DNA of 64,000 bases from Lachnospiraceae bacterium (lineage in GTDB: Bacteria > Bacillota > Clostridia > Lachnospirales > Lachnospiraceae), in NCBI GenBank assembly GCA_902363555.1, contig CABJAM010000004.1, forward strand, positions 189,778 to 253,777, read 5' to 3'. How positions within the stretch are numbered: the stretch's first letter is position 1; each line of letters begins with the position of its first letter. The notes below the pieces were generated by a model, which was not told where the DNA came from, did not search any database, and saw only the letters and a program-made list of their open reading frames with translations. Below, piece by piece: positions 16,424 through 25,298 of the stretch. Position numbers and translations under genes: made by a program.

Positions 16424-18142
16424 GTGGGCGTGATCGGATTTAAAAAGGCGAACTGCAAGGACTGTTATAAATGTGTCCGCATCTGTCCGGTGAAGGCGAT
16501 CAGCGTTCAGGATGAGCACACGAAGTTTGTGGCCAATGAATGCATTTTGTGCGGCCAGTGTTTGGAGTCCTGCCAGCATGACGCCATTACGGTGCTCAGT
16601 GATATCGAAAAGGTGAAAAGGTACATCGCAGACGGTCTTCCTGTGGTTGCAACTCTGTCGCCGGCGTACCTGGGGATCTATACCGATGTGGAGCCGGGGC
16701 AGTTTATCGACGCTCTTTTCCAGTTGGGCTTTAAGGATGTGCGGGAAAGTGCCGAGGGCGCTATTTATGTGACGACGCAGTATGAAAAGCTCATGCGCGA
16801 AGGCCGCATGGATAATATCATAACCTCCGCCTGTCCGGTGATCAACCAGTTTGTGGAAAATTATTACCCGGACATGATTCCTTACATGGCCCCGGTAGTA
16901 AGTCCGGTGGTGGCCCATGGCAAAATGCTTCGGGAAGAATTTGGAAATTCTGTTAAAATTGTATCAATCAGCCCGTGTCTGGCGGAAAGTGTGGAGGACC
17001 TGAAGGATTCCCGCACCAACGGTTATATTGACGCGGTGATCAATTTTGAGGAGCTGGATGCCTGGCTTGAGGAAAAGGATATCCGTCTGAAGGAATGCTG
17101 GCAGTGGCGGCATGACCGGGTCAATCCCATGATCAATGGCGCTTACGCCACCAGCGGCGGTATTAATATGGCCATACAGGCCAAGGGCGGGGAAACCTGG
17201 GGATATCAGACACTGTTTGTGGACGGGATCGAGCCGTGCCGGGAGATTTTTGAGTCTATCCGCAAGGGCGATATCAACAAATGCTTTATTGAATTAAATT
17301 CCTGTACCCGCGGCTGCATCAACGGACCGGTGTGCGGGCGCAGCCAGCGGAACCGTTTTAAGGCGCATCTGACCCTGCTTGACCGGATTATGAAGGGATT
17401 TCCGGATGCCCCGCCGCTGCCGGAGCATATCCGCCTGGAGCGGAGCTTTGAGGAGCGCAGAGCCATCGCCAGAGTGCCTGACGAGCAGGAGATCCGAAGC
17501 ATATTGAGTAAGATCGGCAAGGATTCCCCGGAAAAGGAACTCAACTGTGGTGCCTGCGGCTTCCATACGTGCAGGGAAAAAGCCATCGCTGTCTGTCAGG
17601 GAAAAAGCCAGCTTCAGATGTGCATCCCTTATATGTACGAGAACGCCAGATATTTGTCCGATGTGATCCTGTCCGTGACGCCGAGCCTGATTATGATCGT
17701 GGACGAGCAGTTGCGGATACTGGAATTTAACAATGCCGCGGAAGTGAAGTTCAACATTTCCCGGGAAGAAGCCTTAAAATCCTATCTCTACGAAATTATT
17801 GACGCGGAAAGTTTCCAGGAGGTATTTCAGGAGAAGCGGAGCCGCATCAATGTCCGCGTGGACTATCAATCGTACCATATGAAGACCATGCAGAACCTTA
17901 TTTATGTCCGCGAACAGGGTGTGGTGATCGGTATTATCCGGGATATCACTGAGGAAGAAGAAAAGAATGAAAAGCGTTACCGCCTGAAAATGGAAGCGGT
18001 CAATTCCGCCCAGAAGGTCATAGACAAGCAGATGATGGTGGCCCAGGAGATCGCCGGTCTGCTGGGGGAGACGACGGCGGAGACGAAAGTGACACTCACC
18101 AAACTCAGGGACAGCCTGTTCGATGATGGAGAGGAACGATAA
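16424..18142 (+). CDS. Sensory [FeFe] hydrogenase with PAS domain (HydS-like)
   Basis: 572 residues, GTG start. Domains in order: two [4Fe-4S] sites (C11/14/17/21 and C40/43/46/50), the H-cluster domain, a further four-Cys iron-sulfur motif (C375/378/383 and C391 or C400), a PAS domain at about 411-520 and a coiled coil. The H-cluster loops read TSACP (C137), SPCLAE (C185) and SCTRGC (C294, C298). The Cys that catalytic enzymes use for proton transfer (second Cys of TSCCP) is Ala here, a hallmark of sensory hydrogenases. No kinase domain is present; instead a SpoIIE-type phosphatase follows three bases later. This matches the phosphatase-linked sensory (group C3-like) arrangement. I infer that it senses hydrogen or redox state. 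Confidence 0.87.
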   Translation: MGVIGFKKANCKDCYKCVRICPVKAISVQDEHTKFVANECILCGQCLESCQHDAITVLSDIEKVKRYIADGLPVVATLSPAYLGIYTDVEPGQFIDALFQLGFKDVRESAEGAIYVTTQYEKLMREGRMDNIITSACPVINQFVENYYPDMIPYMAPVVSPVVAHGKMLREEFGNSVKIVSISPCLAESVEDLKDSRTNGYIDAVINFEELDAWLEEKDIRLKECWQWRHDRVNPMINGAYATSGGINMAIQAKGGETWGYQTLFVDGIEPCREIFESIRKGDINKCFIELNSCTRGCINGPVCGRSQRNRFKAHLTLLDRIMKGFPDAPPLPEHIRLERSFEERRAIARVPDEQEIRSILSKIGKDSPEKELNCGACGFHTCREKAIAVCQGKSQLQMCIPYMYENARYLSDVILSVTPSLIMIVDEQLRILEFNNAAEVKFNISREEALKSYLYEIIDAESFQEVFQEKRSRINVRVDYQSYHMKTMQNLIYVREQGVVIGIIRDITEEEEKNEKRYRLKMEAVNSAQKVIDKQMMVAQEIAGLLGETTAETKVTLTKLRDSLFDDGEER

Positions 18143-18145
18143 AAT

Positions 18146-19318
18146 ATGAATGTCAGCCTTGACGTATCCTGGAAAAGCCTGAATAAACACGGCGAGGAGC
18201 TGTGCGGCGATACAGTCAGCATACTGAAAAATGAAGATTCGGATATATTTGTCCTGTCTGACGGTATGGGCAGCGGAGTGAAAGCCAACATACTGTCCAC
18301 GCTGACGGCGAAGATCCTTGGAACGATGTTAAAGGACGGCTCCAGCATACAGGACTGTGTGGAGACGATTGCCAAAACACTGCCGGTATGTACGGTGCGC
18401 CATGTGGCCTATTCCACATTTACCATTTTGCAGATTTATAAAAATGGCGACGCCTATCTGGTGGAGTATGACAATCCGGGCTGCGTGCTTATCCGGGATG
18501 GCTGTGTGGCAGACATTCCTTACAGTGTGCGGGAGATCGAGGGCAAGAAGATCCGCGATTGCCGGCTCACAGTAACTATCGACGATTATTTTGTGCTCAT
18601 GTCCGACGGCGTGATCCATGCCGGCGTGGGCAATATGATGAGCTTTGGCTGGGGCTGGAGCCGGGTTTCGGAGTACATCCGCAAAGCCTGTCTTTCCAGA
18701 CTTTCAGCGCCCCGTCTGACGTCCATGATCTGTAAAGCCTGTAACGATCTGTATATGGACAGTCCGGGCGATGACACCACCGTGGCGGTCATCCATGCGG
18801 TACGGCCAAAGTATGTCAATATTTTTACGGGTCCGCCCACGTCCTACGATGATGATGCCCTGATTATGAGGGATTTTATGACAAGTCCGGGGAAGAAGAT
18901 CGTCAGCGGCGGCACCAGTGCAAATATTGCAGCCCGTATTCTGAAAAAGAAAATATTAGCATCGATCAAGTACAATGACCCTGAAATACCGCCCATTGCC
19001 ACGCTGGAGGGCGTGGATCTGGTGACGGAGGGCGTATTGACTTTAAATCGCTGCGCAAGCATGTTGGAACAGTATAATAAAGGGGATTTGACAGAAAAGT
19101 TTTTTGACAGTCTGGACGCCGACAACGGGGCGGCCATGATCGCCAAAATTCTCATAGAGGAGTGCACGATCCTCCATATGTTTGTCGGTCAGGCCATGAA
19201 CGCGGCCCATCAGAATGTGGGCCTGCCGTTTGATCTGAGCATACGTATGCGCCTGGTGGACAAAATACGGATGGAATGTGAAAAAATGGGAAAAACAGTG
19301 ATCGTAAAATACTATTAG
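18146..19318 (+). CDS. SpoIIE/PP2C-type serine phosphatase linked to sensory hydrogenase
   Basis: 390 residues. The N-terminal PP2C-like domain (about 1-220) keeps the metal-binding acidic motifs: LSDGMGSG with D39, LMSDGV with D154, and PGDDTTVAV with D209/D210. The C-terminal ~170 residues match no domain I recognise. There is no membrane segment. Immediately follows the PAS-containing sensory hydrogenase, so the coiled coil/PAS of that protein probably controls this phosphatase. The substrate is likely an anti-sigma-factor antagonist or another phosphoprotein encoded elsewhere; none is seen in the operon. The hydrogenase gene 30 bp downstream is a possible regulated target. Confidence 0.85.
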   Translation: MNVSLDVSWKSLNKHGEELCGDTVSILKNEDSDIFVLSDGMGSGVKANILSTLTAKILGTMLKDGSSIQDCVETIAKTLPVCTVRHVAYSTFTILQIYKNGDAYLVEYDNPGCVLIRDGCVADIPYSVREIEGKKIRDCRLTVTIDDYFVLMSDGVIHAGVGNMMSFGWGWSRVSEYIRKACLSRLSAPRLTSMICKACNDLYMDSPGDDTTVAVIHAVRPKYVNIFTGPPTSYDDDALIMRDFMTSPGKKIVSGGTSANIAARILKKKILASIKYNDPEIPPIATLEGVDLVTEGVLTLNRCASMLEQYNKGDLTEKFFDSLDADNGAAMIAKILIEECTILHMFVGQAMNAAHQNVGLPFDLSIRMRLVDKIRMECEKMGKTVIVKYY

Positions 19319-19348
19319 TTACCGGATTTTTTATAGAAAGGATACTAT

Positions 19349-20806
19349 ATGAAAAGACAATTCGTAACCGATATCAATAAGATTAAATATGAAGTATGTG
19401 TTGAGGTTGCCAAGCTTGCCTACGCTGGGGAACTGGAGACGAAGCGCGAAGAAATACCCTACACGATTATTCCCGGAAATACACCTCAATATCGCTGCTG
19501 TGTTTACCGTGAACGTGAAATCGTCCGCCAGAGAGTCCATCTTGCAGAAGGCCGCCCGGCCATAGGTACGAAAACCAATAAAAATATTGTCCAGGTACTG
19601 CCGGCCGCCTGCGAGGGCTGCCCGATCAACCGGTTCAGCGTGACCAATAGCTGTCAGATGTGTATGGCTAAAAAGTGTATGGGAGCCTGCAACTTTGGGG
19701 CGATAACATTTGAAGGCGGCCGCGCCCATATCGATCCGAAAAAGTGTAAGGAATGCGGAAAATGCGCCGAGGCCTGCCCGTATAATGCCATTGCCGACTT
19801 AATGCGCCCGTGTAAGCGCAGTTGTCCGGTGGACGCCATTACCATGGATGAGGAAAATATCGTTGCCATCGATGAAACAAAGTGCATCAATTGCGGCCAG
19901 TGTATCGTTGGCTGCCCCTTTGGTGCCATTACAGATAAGTCCTTTATGGTGGACGTGATCAAGCTGATCACCAGCGGAAAAAAGGTATACGCCATGGTTG
20001 CTCCGGCGATTTCCGGCCAGTTCGGTGCGGATGTGAATAACGGCATGATCCGTCAGGCTATCATCGACCTGGGCTTTACAGATATGTACGAGGTTTCCCT
20101 GGGCGCTGACTTTGTATCCAAAAATGAGGCGCTGGAGCTGGAAGAGCACGTGAAGGAAGGAAAGAAGATGACCACCTCCTGTTGTCCGGCTTTTGTAAAT
20201 ATGATCAAAAAGCATTTCCCGCAGGTGCTTGAAAATATGTCCACGACCGTTTCGCCTATGACGGCCACCGGACGTTTGATCAAGGCCATGGACCCGGAGG
20301 CTGTATGTGTGTTTATCGGGCCGTGTATCGCCAAGAAGGGCGAGGTGATCGATTCCATTACGATGGGCGGCGCGGATTACGCCATGACCTATGAGGAGCT
20401 GGCCAGCATGTTTGAAGCCCGGGATATCGATCCGGCAAATTATGACGGCGATATGCAGCAGGGCAGTGTTTATGGCATGGAATTTTCTGTGTCCGGCGGC
20501 GTGACCAATGCGGTGTTACATACGTTTAAGGAACGCAATGAGGATATTGATGTGAAGGTTTGCAAGGCCAACGGCGCGCTGGAGTGCAAGAAGGCGCTGA
20601 TGATGCTCAAGCTTGGCCGGCTGCCGGAAGATTTTATCGAGGGTATGGCCTGCGTGGGCGGATGCGTCAATGGGCCTGCTATGATCAATAAGAGCCGCAC
20701 GTATATGAAGGACCGCAATGCGCAGATCAAGAAGGCGGATGAGCGGGGCGTGCTGGAGAATGTGGCTAAGTACGAAGAACTGGATATTAATATGGTTCGC
20801 AAATAA
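19349..20806 (+). CDS. [FeFe] hydrogenase, monomeric (group B-like)
   Basis: 485 residues, cytoplasmic. An N-terminal Cys-rich region (CEGCPIN, SCQMCMAKKCMGAC) precedes ferredoxin-type sites CKECGKCAEACP and CINCGQCIVGCP. The H-cluster loops are TSCCP (C278, C279), GPCIAKKGE (C326) and MACVGGC (C435, C439), so the proton-transfer Cys absent from the upstream sensor is present here. It should make or use H2 with ferredoxin. The motif variants (TSCCPAF, GPCIAKK) fit group B enzymes better than the classic CpI type. Last gene of the hydrogen operon. No maturation genes hydEFG lie in the window. Confidence 0.9.
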   Translation: MKRQFVTDINKIKYEVCVEVAKLAYAGELETKREEIPYTIIPGNTPQYRCCVYREREIVRQRVHLAEGRPAIGTKTNKNIVQVLPAACEGCPINRFSVTNSCQMCMAKKCMGACNFGAITFEGGRAHIDPKKCKECGKCAEACPYNAIADLMRPCKRSCPVDAITMDEENIVAIDETKCINCGQCIVGCPFGAITDKSFMVDVIKLITSGKKVYAMVAPAISGQFGADVNNGMIRQAIIDLGFTDMYEVSLGADFVSKNEALELEEHVKEGKKMTTSCCPAFVNMIKKHFPQVLENMSTTVSPMTATGRLIKAMDPEAVCVFIGPCIAKKGEVIDSITMGGADYAMTYEELASMFEARDIDPANYDGDMQQGSVYGMEFSVSGGVTNAVLHTFKERNEDIDVKVCKANGALECKKALMMLKLGRLPEDFIEGMACVGGCVNGPAMINKSRTYMKDRNAQIKKADERGVLENVAKYEELDINMVRK

Positions 20807-20824
20807 GGCGCTGTCTTTACGATG

Positions 20825-20876
20825 GACGGACGCCGGTCCGCCGCGGTGAAGCCGTGGGCGGGAACCGGCGTCCGTC
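20825..20876 (+). terminator. Strong hairpin after the hydrogenase operon
   Basis: A 13-bp perfect stem (GACGGACGCCGGT / ACCGGCGTCCGTC) encloses a second GC-rich stem. No T-tract follows, so it may end transcription poorly or protect the mRNA 3' end. Confidence 0.6.
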
Positions 20877-21039
20877 GGGGCGTGAGCGCAGGGGCTGCTG
20901 TCGATTTTAGTTGATGAGTTGTTGTTGTATTTCCCATATTCTTGTGTTAATCTTAATCTATCAACAAAAACATTTCTTTATCGGGCTTTTCTCCGGAGAT
21001 TTCACAAATCGAAACTGCGCGTAAATTAGAATAATTTTA

Positions 21040-21068
21040 TTGAAAATGCAATTTAGCTCGTTTATAAT
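21040..21068 (+). promoter_or_regulatory. Consensus sigma-A promoter
   Basis: TTGAAA, 17 bp, TATAAT, just upstream of the AAGGAGG ribosome site of the second Rpn-type gene. Confidence 0.75.
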
Positions 21069-21088
21069 AGAGCTATGAAGGAGGCAGT

Positions 21089-22093
21089 ATGAAAACTAAC
21101 GTTTACAGAGAGTTGGATACTGCAAAAGATAACGTCAGGTACGACGAATATGTCAAAAGAGTTTTAAGTAATAAATATATTCTGGCCTGGATACTAAAAA
21201 GTACTACCGAAGAATTTAAAAACTATTCCATAGAAACAATCGCCATGAAATGTATTGAAAAAGACATACAAATTGGAGAGATCCCTGTATATCCGGGAGC
21301 AACAAATACCCGTGTTCCTCCCAGCGGCGGTATTCAGAAAGATAACGAAAGCATCCATCAAAAGCCGCATATGATCACCGGCGATTTAACTGAAAGCCGT
21401 ATTCCCGGCGAGGGTACTGTAACCTATGATATCCGTTTTCGTGCTACTGTACCCGGTGAAAAAGATAGTATTCTTTTGATCATCGACATCGAGGCTCAGC
21501 AGTCATTTTATACAAAATACGAAATGGTTACCCGTGGGATTTTTTATGCCGCCCGTATGATATCTGCCCAACTGGATACAGAATTTACTAACAGCGATTA
21601 TAATAAGCTGAAAAAGGTGTATTCCATTTTCATCTGTATGAATGCCCCCAAATACATAGGAAATACTATATGTGAATATAAAATAACAAAGCATGATCTT
21701 ATTGGCTCTATGCCGGATAAAAAATACAGTTATGATAAGATGTCTGTTATCATGGTCTGCCTTAATGAAACGATGGATAAGAGCTCCGATGGTCTGCTCC
21801 ATCTCCTGAATGTTTTACTGTCCATTGATATGCAGCCCGATAGAAAAGCGGCAATATTGAATAATATATATGACATAACGGTAGATGATTCATTAGAAAA
21901 GGAGTTGAATGTTATGTGTAATCTCAGTGAGGCAATCGAAAAACGTGGAGAAGAACGCGGAGAAAAACGTGGAGAACAGCGCATGTCAGCGCTTATAAAG
22001 CAATTACTGATTGACGGACGCATGGAGGATATCCGAAAAGTTACCGAAAACACAACGTATCGTGAAGCATTGTACAAAAAATATTCACTTTAA
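21089..22093 (+). CDS. Rpn/PD-(D/E)XK nuclease family protein, second copy
   Basis: 334 residues. The nuclease motif is clear: YDIRF, then LLIIDIEAQQS, giving the D...ExQ arrangement of the family. The C-terminal tail has the typical charged repeat (EKRGEERGEKRGEQR) before a final helix. It differs from the gene at 10449 and belongs to another subgroup. The ATG follows AAGGAGG, with a consensus promoter directly upstream. Monocistronic, between the hydrogenase and nrdD units. Cellular role unknown; related proteins are linked to recombination-dependent DNA cleavage. Confidence 0.75.
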   Translation: MKTNVYRELDTAKDNVRYDEYVKRVLSNKYILAWILKSTTEEFKNYSIETIAMKCIEKDIQIGEIPVYPGATNTRVPPSGGIQKDNESIHQKPHMITGDLTESRIPGEGTVTYDIRFRATVPGEKDSILLIIDIEAQQSFYTKYEMVTRGIFYAARMISAQLDTEFTNSDYNKLKKVYSIFICMNAPKYIGNTICEYKITKHDLIGSMPDKKYSYDKMSVIMVCLNETMDKSSDGLLHLLNVLLSIDMQPDRKAAILNNIYDITVDDSLEKELNVMCNLSEAIEKRGEERGEKRGEQRMSALIKQLLIDGRMEDIRKVTENTTYREALYKKYSL

Positions 22094-22114
22094 AATACTT
22101 GCATAAAAAAACTA

Positions 22115-22143
22115 TTGCATTATCATATAAATAAGTCTATAAT
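22115..22143 (+). promoter_or_regulatory. nrdD promoter
   Basis: TTGCAT, 17 bp, TATAAT. Transcription would start near 22150, inside the NrdR-box-like repeats. Confidence 0.75.
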
Positions 22144-22148
22144 ATAAA

Positions 22149-22196
22149 ACACAAGATATAGTGCTTTGAATACACAAAAAGCACTATATCATCTTT
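22149..22196 (+). promoter_or_regulatory. Paired NrdR-box-like sites / hairpin before nrdD
   Basis: Two sites, 22149-22164 (ACACAAGATATAGTGC) and 22181-22196 (GCACTATATC...), resemble the NrdR box and start 32 bp apart, the spacing NrdR needs. Together they also form a 13-bp perfect hairpin (GATATAGTGCTTT / AAAGCACTATATC) followed by a T-run, which could instead be an attenuator. Position at the transcription start fits repression. Confidence 0.6.
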
Positions 22197-22214
22197 TTGG
22201 AAGGAAATGGTAGA

Positions 22215-24476
22215 ATGATAGACAAAATTCAGAAGAGAAATGGAGATATTGTGGCATTCGATTCGATGAAGATTATGAATGCCATTAGCAGGGCGAATAA
22301 GGCTGTGGACAGCGAACCTATGTCGCCTACCGACCTTTCGTTTTTGACGGAGAAGGTCTGTGCGCGGCTGGAAAGCGACGATCTGAGCAATGTGGAGCAG
22401 GTGCAGGATATTGTGGAGGAGAGCCTCATACGCTTTGGTTTTGCCAGGACGGCCAAGGCTTACATACTGTACCGGGCTGAGCATACGAAAATACGTAAGA
22501 CGGAATCCGACCTGATGGATATTTATGAGCGTCTGACCTATTCTTATGCGAAGGATGAGGATATTAAGCGGGAGAATGCCAATATCGATGCGGATACGGC
22601 CATGGGAACCATGTTAAAGTATGGCTCCGAAGGGTCTAAATACTTCATCGATAACTATGTTTTGCCAAAGGACATTGCGGCGGCACATATGAACGGCGAC
22701 ATCCATATCCATGATATGGATTTTTATATGTTGACGGAAACCTGCTGTCAGATCGATCTGATCGAGCTTTTTAAGGGCGGTTTTTGTACCGGCCACGGAT
22801 ATTTGCGGGAGCCCAACTCCATCCGCTCCTACGCGGCGCTGGCCTGCATTGCCATCCAGGCCAATCAGAACGAGATGCACGGCGGTCAGAGTATCCCGAA
22901 TTTCGATTACGCCATGGCAAAGGGCGTGGGCAAAACCTACAAAAAAGAGTATTTCAAGCACTTTAAAACCTTCCTTACCGTGAAGCTGGAGCTGGAGGAA
23001 GAGGAAGCGCTGGATATAATTAAAGATCTCAAGGAAAATATGTCAACGCCGGTGGCTATGGGGCAGAAGGATGCCTATGAGAAGGAGCTCGTTGGCTTTG
23101 GCGTCGGCGGAAAGCTGTGGGGCGAGGATCTGCTTAAAGCCCACCACTACGCGGCGGATGCGGCATATAAGAGCACGGACCGCCAGACCTATCAGGCGAT
23201 GGAGGCTCTGATCCACAACCTGAATACGATGAATTCCAGGGCAGGAGCCCAGGTGCCGTTCAGCTCCATTAATTACGGCACGGATACGTCGCCGGAAGGG
23301 CATATGGCCATGCGGAATCTGATGATGGCCACAGAAGCCGGGCTCGGCGCCGGGGAAACACCGATCTTCCCGGTACAGATCTTCAAGGTTAAGGAAGGCG
23401 TAAACTTTAATAAAGAGGACCCCAACTATGATCTGTTCCAGTTGGCCATTAAAACAAGTGCCCAGAGATTATTCCCGAATTTCAGCTTTATTGACGCGCC
23501 CTATAACCTCCAGTACTATAAGCCGGGCGATTACAATACAGAGATCGCTTATATGGGCTGCCGTACCCGTGTTATGGGCAATGTCCACGACCCAAAAAAG
23601 GCTGTGACCTGCGGGCGGGGAAACCTAAGCTTTACATCGATCAATCTGCCCCGGCTCGGTATTGAAGCCGGCAAGGATATTGATAAGTTTTACGAGCTGC
23701 TGGACAGCCGTATCGATCTGGTCATCCGCCAGCTTCTTCACCGGTTTAATATCCAGTGTACGAAGAAGGTGCGCAATTACCCGTTCCTTATGGGGCAGGG
23801 GATTTGGATCGATTCGGACGAGTTGGATATGGATGACAGTGTGGCGGAGGTGTTAAAGCACGGCACGCTGAGTATCGGCTTTATCGGTCTGGCGGAAACA
23901 CTAAAAGCGCTGATCGGTAAGCACCACGGGGAGAGCGAGGAGGCACAGCGGCTGGGTCTTGAAATCATCGGCCATATGCGCAAACGCATGGATGATGAAT
24001 CGGCTAAAACCGGGCTTAACTTTACCCTGCTGGCCACGCCGGCGGAAGGCCTCAGCGGCCGTTTTGTCCGTATTGATAAAAAGGTTTACGGCGAGATCGA
24101 AGGCGTGACGGACCGGGAGTATTATACAAACTCCTTCCATGTGCCGGTGTATTATCCGATCAAGGCATTTAAGAAGATCGCCCTGGAAGCGCCCTATCAT
24201 GCCATGACCAATGCCGGCCATATCAGCTATGTAGAGCTGGATGGGGATACATGCAAGAATCTGGAAGCTTTTGAGACGATCATCCGCTATATGAAGGAGC
24301 AGGGTATCGGCTACGGCTCCATCAATCATCCGGTGGACCGTGACCCGGTGTGCGGCTATACCGGTGTCATCGGCGACGTATGCCCCAGATGCGGACGGCG
24401 TGAGGGTGAGAGCGTCAGTGTGGAGAAGCTCCGGGAGCTGCGCAAAAAATACCCAAATGTACCTTATTACGGATAA
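22215..24476 (+). CDS. nrdD: Anaerobic ribonucleoside-triphosphate reductase catalytic subunit lacking its glycyl-radical tail
   Basis: 753 residues from the ATG at 22215 (GGAAGG upstream; an in-frame TTG at 22197 overlaps it). It reduces ribonucleotides to deoxyribonucleotides without oxygen. The ATP-cone allosteric domain occupies about 1-95, followed by the ten-stranded barrel with NEMHGGQSIP and MGCRTRVMGN motifs. The C-terminal zinc region reads VCGYTG and CPRCG, so one of the usual four Cys appears missing. After CGRREGESVSV the protein turns into a short unrelated tail ending PYYG. The expected RRxxGYL glycyl-radical motif is absent and is found in the next small gene. Confidence 0.93.
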   Translation: MIDKIQKRNGDIVAFDSMKIMNAISRANKAVDSEPMSPTDLSFLTEKVCARLESDDLSNVEQVQDIVEESLIRFGFARTAKAYILYRAEHTKIRKTESDLMDIYERLTYSYAKDEDIKRENANIDADTAMGTMLKYGSEGSKYFIDNYVLPKDIAAAHMNGDIHIHDMDFYMLTETCCQIDLIELFKGGFCTGHGYLREPNSIRSYAALACIAIQANQNEMHGGQSIPNFDYAMAKGVGKTYKKEYFKHFKTFLTVKLELEEEEALDIIKDLKENMSTPVAMGQKDAYEKELVGFGVGGKLWGEDLLKAHHYAADAAYKSTDRQTYQAMEALIHNLNTMNSRAGAQVPFSSINYGTDTSPEGHMAMRNLMMATEAGLGAGETPIFPVQIFKVKEGVNFNKEDPNYDLFQLAIKTSAQRLFPNFSFIDAPYNLQYYKPGDYNTEIAYMGCRTRVMGNVHDPKKAVTCGRGNLSFTSINLPRLGIEAGKDIDKFYELLDSRIDLVIRQLLHRFNIQCTKKVRNYPFLMGQGIWIDSDELDMDDSVAEVLKHGTLSIGFIGLAETLKALIGKHHGESEEAQRLGLEIIGHMRKRMDDESAKTGLNFTLLATPAEGLSGRFVRIDKKVYGEIEGVTDREYYTNSFHVPVYYPIKAFKKIALEAPYHAMTNAGHISYVELDGDTCKNLEAFETIIRYMKEQGIGYGSINHPVDRDPVCGYTGVIGDVCPRCGRREGESVSVEKLRELRKKYPNVPYYG

Positions 24477-24500
24477 ATAAAGTAAAAGCAGGAGGAATAA

Positions 24501-24659
24501 ATGATGAGTCAGAAAGTTGAAATGAAAGAAAATATGGTTGGAGAAAATATGGGATTTGACAGGATCCGCCGGATCACAGGCTATCTTGTGGGCACGACAG
24601 AGCGTTTTAATAATGCCAAGAGAGCCGAGGAAAAGGACCGTGTAAAGCATGGCATCTGA
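24501..24659 (+). CDS. Stand-alone glycyl-radical domain of class III ribonucleotide reductase
   Basis: 52 residues, ATG at 24501 with AGGAGG five bases upstream (a second ATG at 24504 is equally possible). Residues 19-50 read like the C-terminal end of a full-length NrdD: FDRIRRITGYLVG, ERFNNAKRAEEKDRVKHG. G27 is the probable glycyl-radical residue. It begins 24 bp after the nrdD stop and overlaps nrdG by 11 bp, so all three are translated together. The short leader MMSQKVEMKENMVGENMG has no counterpart I know. By analogy with the free radical-domain protein GrcA (YfiD), it should dock on NrdD and be activated by NrdG. Confidence 0.85.
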   Translation: MMSQKVEMKENMVGENMGFDRIRRITGYLVGTTERFNNAKRAEEKDRVKHGI

Positions 24660-25128
24660 TATAAGGATCAGCGGGCTTGTGGAGGAGTCCATTGTGGATG
24701 GTCCGGGGCTGCGCTTTGTCGTATTTACCCAGGGCTGCCCGCACCGCTGTAAAGGCTGCCATAATCCGCAGACCCATGATTTTGACGGCGGTTACATGAT
24801 GAATGTGGACGAGATCCTGGCCAGGTTTGATGAAGACCCGCTGCTGTCTGGAATCACATTTTCCGGCGGCGAGCCGTTTTGCCAGCCCGGGCCCCTTTGC
24901 GAGCTGGCCGAAGCTGTAAAGGCCAGAGGAAAGAATATTTTTATTTATTCCGGCTACACCTTTGAGCAGCTTAAGGAGATGGCGGCCCGGCAGCCGGAGG
25001 TGGAGCGGCTTCTTTGCCTTTGCGATACGCTGGTGGATGGTCCGTTTATTGAAGAACAGAAGGATCTGGACCTGCTCTTTCGCGGGAGCAGCAACCAGAG
25101 GATCCTTGATTTAGCAGATTATAAATAA
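24649..25128 (+). CDS. nrdG: Anaerobic ribonucleotide reductase activating enzyme
   Basis: 159 residues, radical SAM family. The iron-sulfur motif is CPHRCKGCHNP (C30, C34, C37), typical for glycyl-radical activases, followed by TFSGGEP, which binds SAM. It uses SAM and a [4Fe-4S] cluster to create the glycyl radical on NrdD; here the acceptor should be the separate 52-residue domain. The ATG overlaps the end of that gene by 11 bp. Confidence 0.94.
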   Translation: MASDIRISGLVEESIVDGPGLRFVVFTQGCPHRCKGCHNPQTHDFDGGYMMNVDEILARFDEDPLLSGITFSGGEPFCQPGPLCELAEAVKARGKNIFIYSGYTFEQLKEMAARQPEVERLLCLCDTLVDGPFIEEQKDLDLLFRGSSNQRILDLADYK

Positions 25129-25263
25129 GAATCATTATTGATATAACAGGGTGTGGCAAGTCTGCTTTTATGCAAAGACGGCTGCGCTCTGTTTTCATAT
25201 ACAGGATATATTACTTCAATTATACCGCAGTAAAATATTTTTGTAAAAATTTGGAAAAAGCTA

Positions 25264-25292
25264 TTGACAAACGAGAGTAAACCGTGTATGAT
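25264..25292 (+). promoter_or_regulatory. Promoter of rubrerythrin gene 1
   Basis: TTGACA, 17 bp, TATGAT, followed at once by a palindromic operator. The same arrangement precedes rubrerythrin gene 2. Confidence 0.85.
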
Positions 25293-25298
25293 AACAAT

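Noticed and set aside
22094..24476. Frameshift explaining the missing NrdD radical motif
   Set aside because: After the zinc region the frame continues into a coherent tail, a stop and a new ribosome site. The radical domain restarts with its own leader peptide, so one indel would not restore a fused protein.
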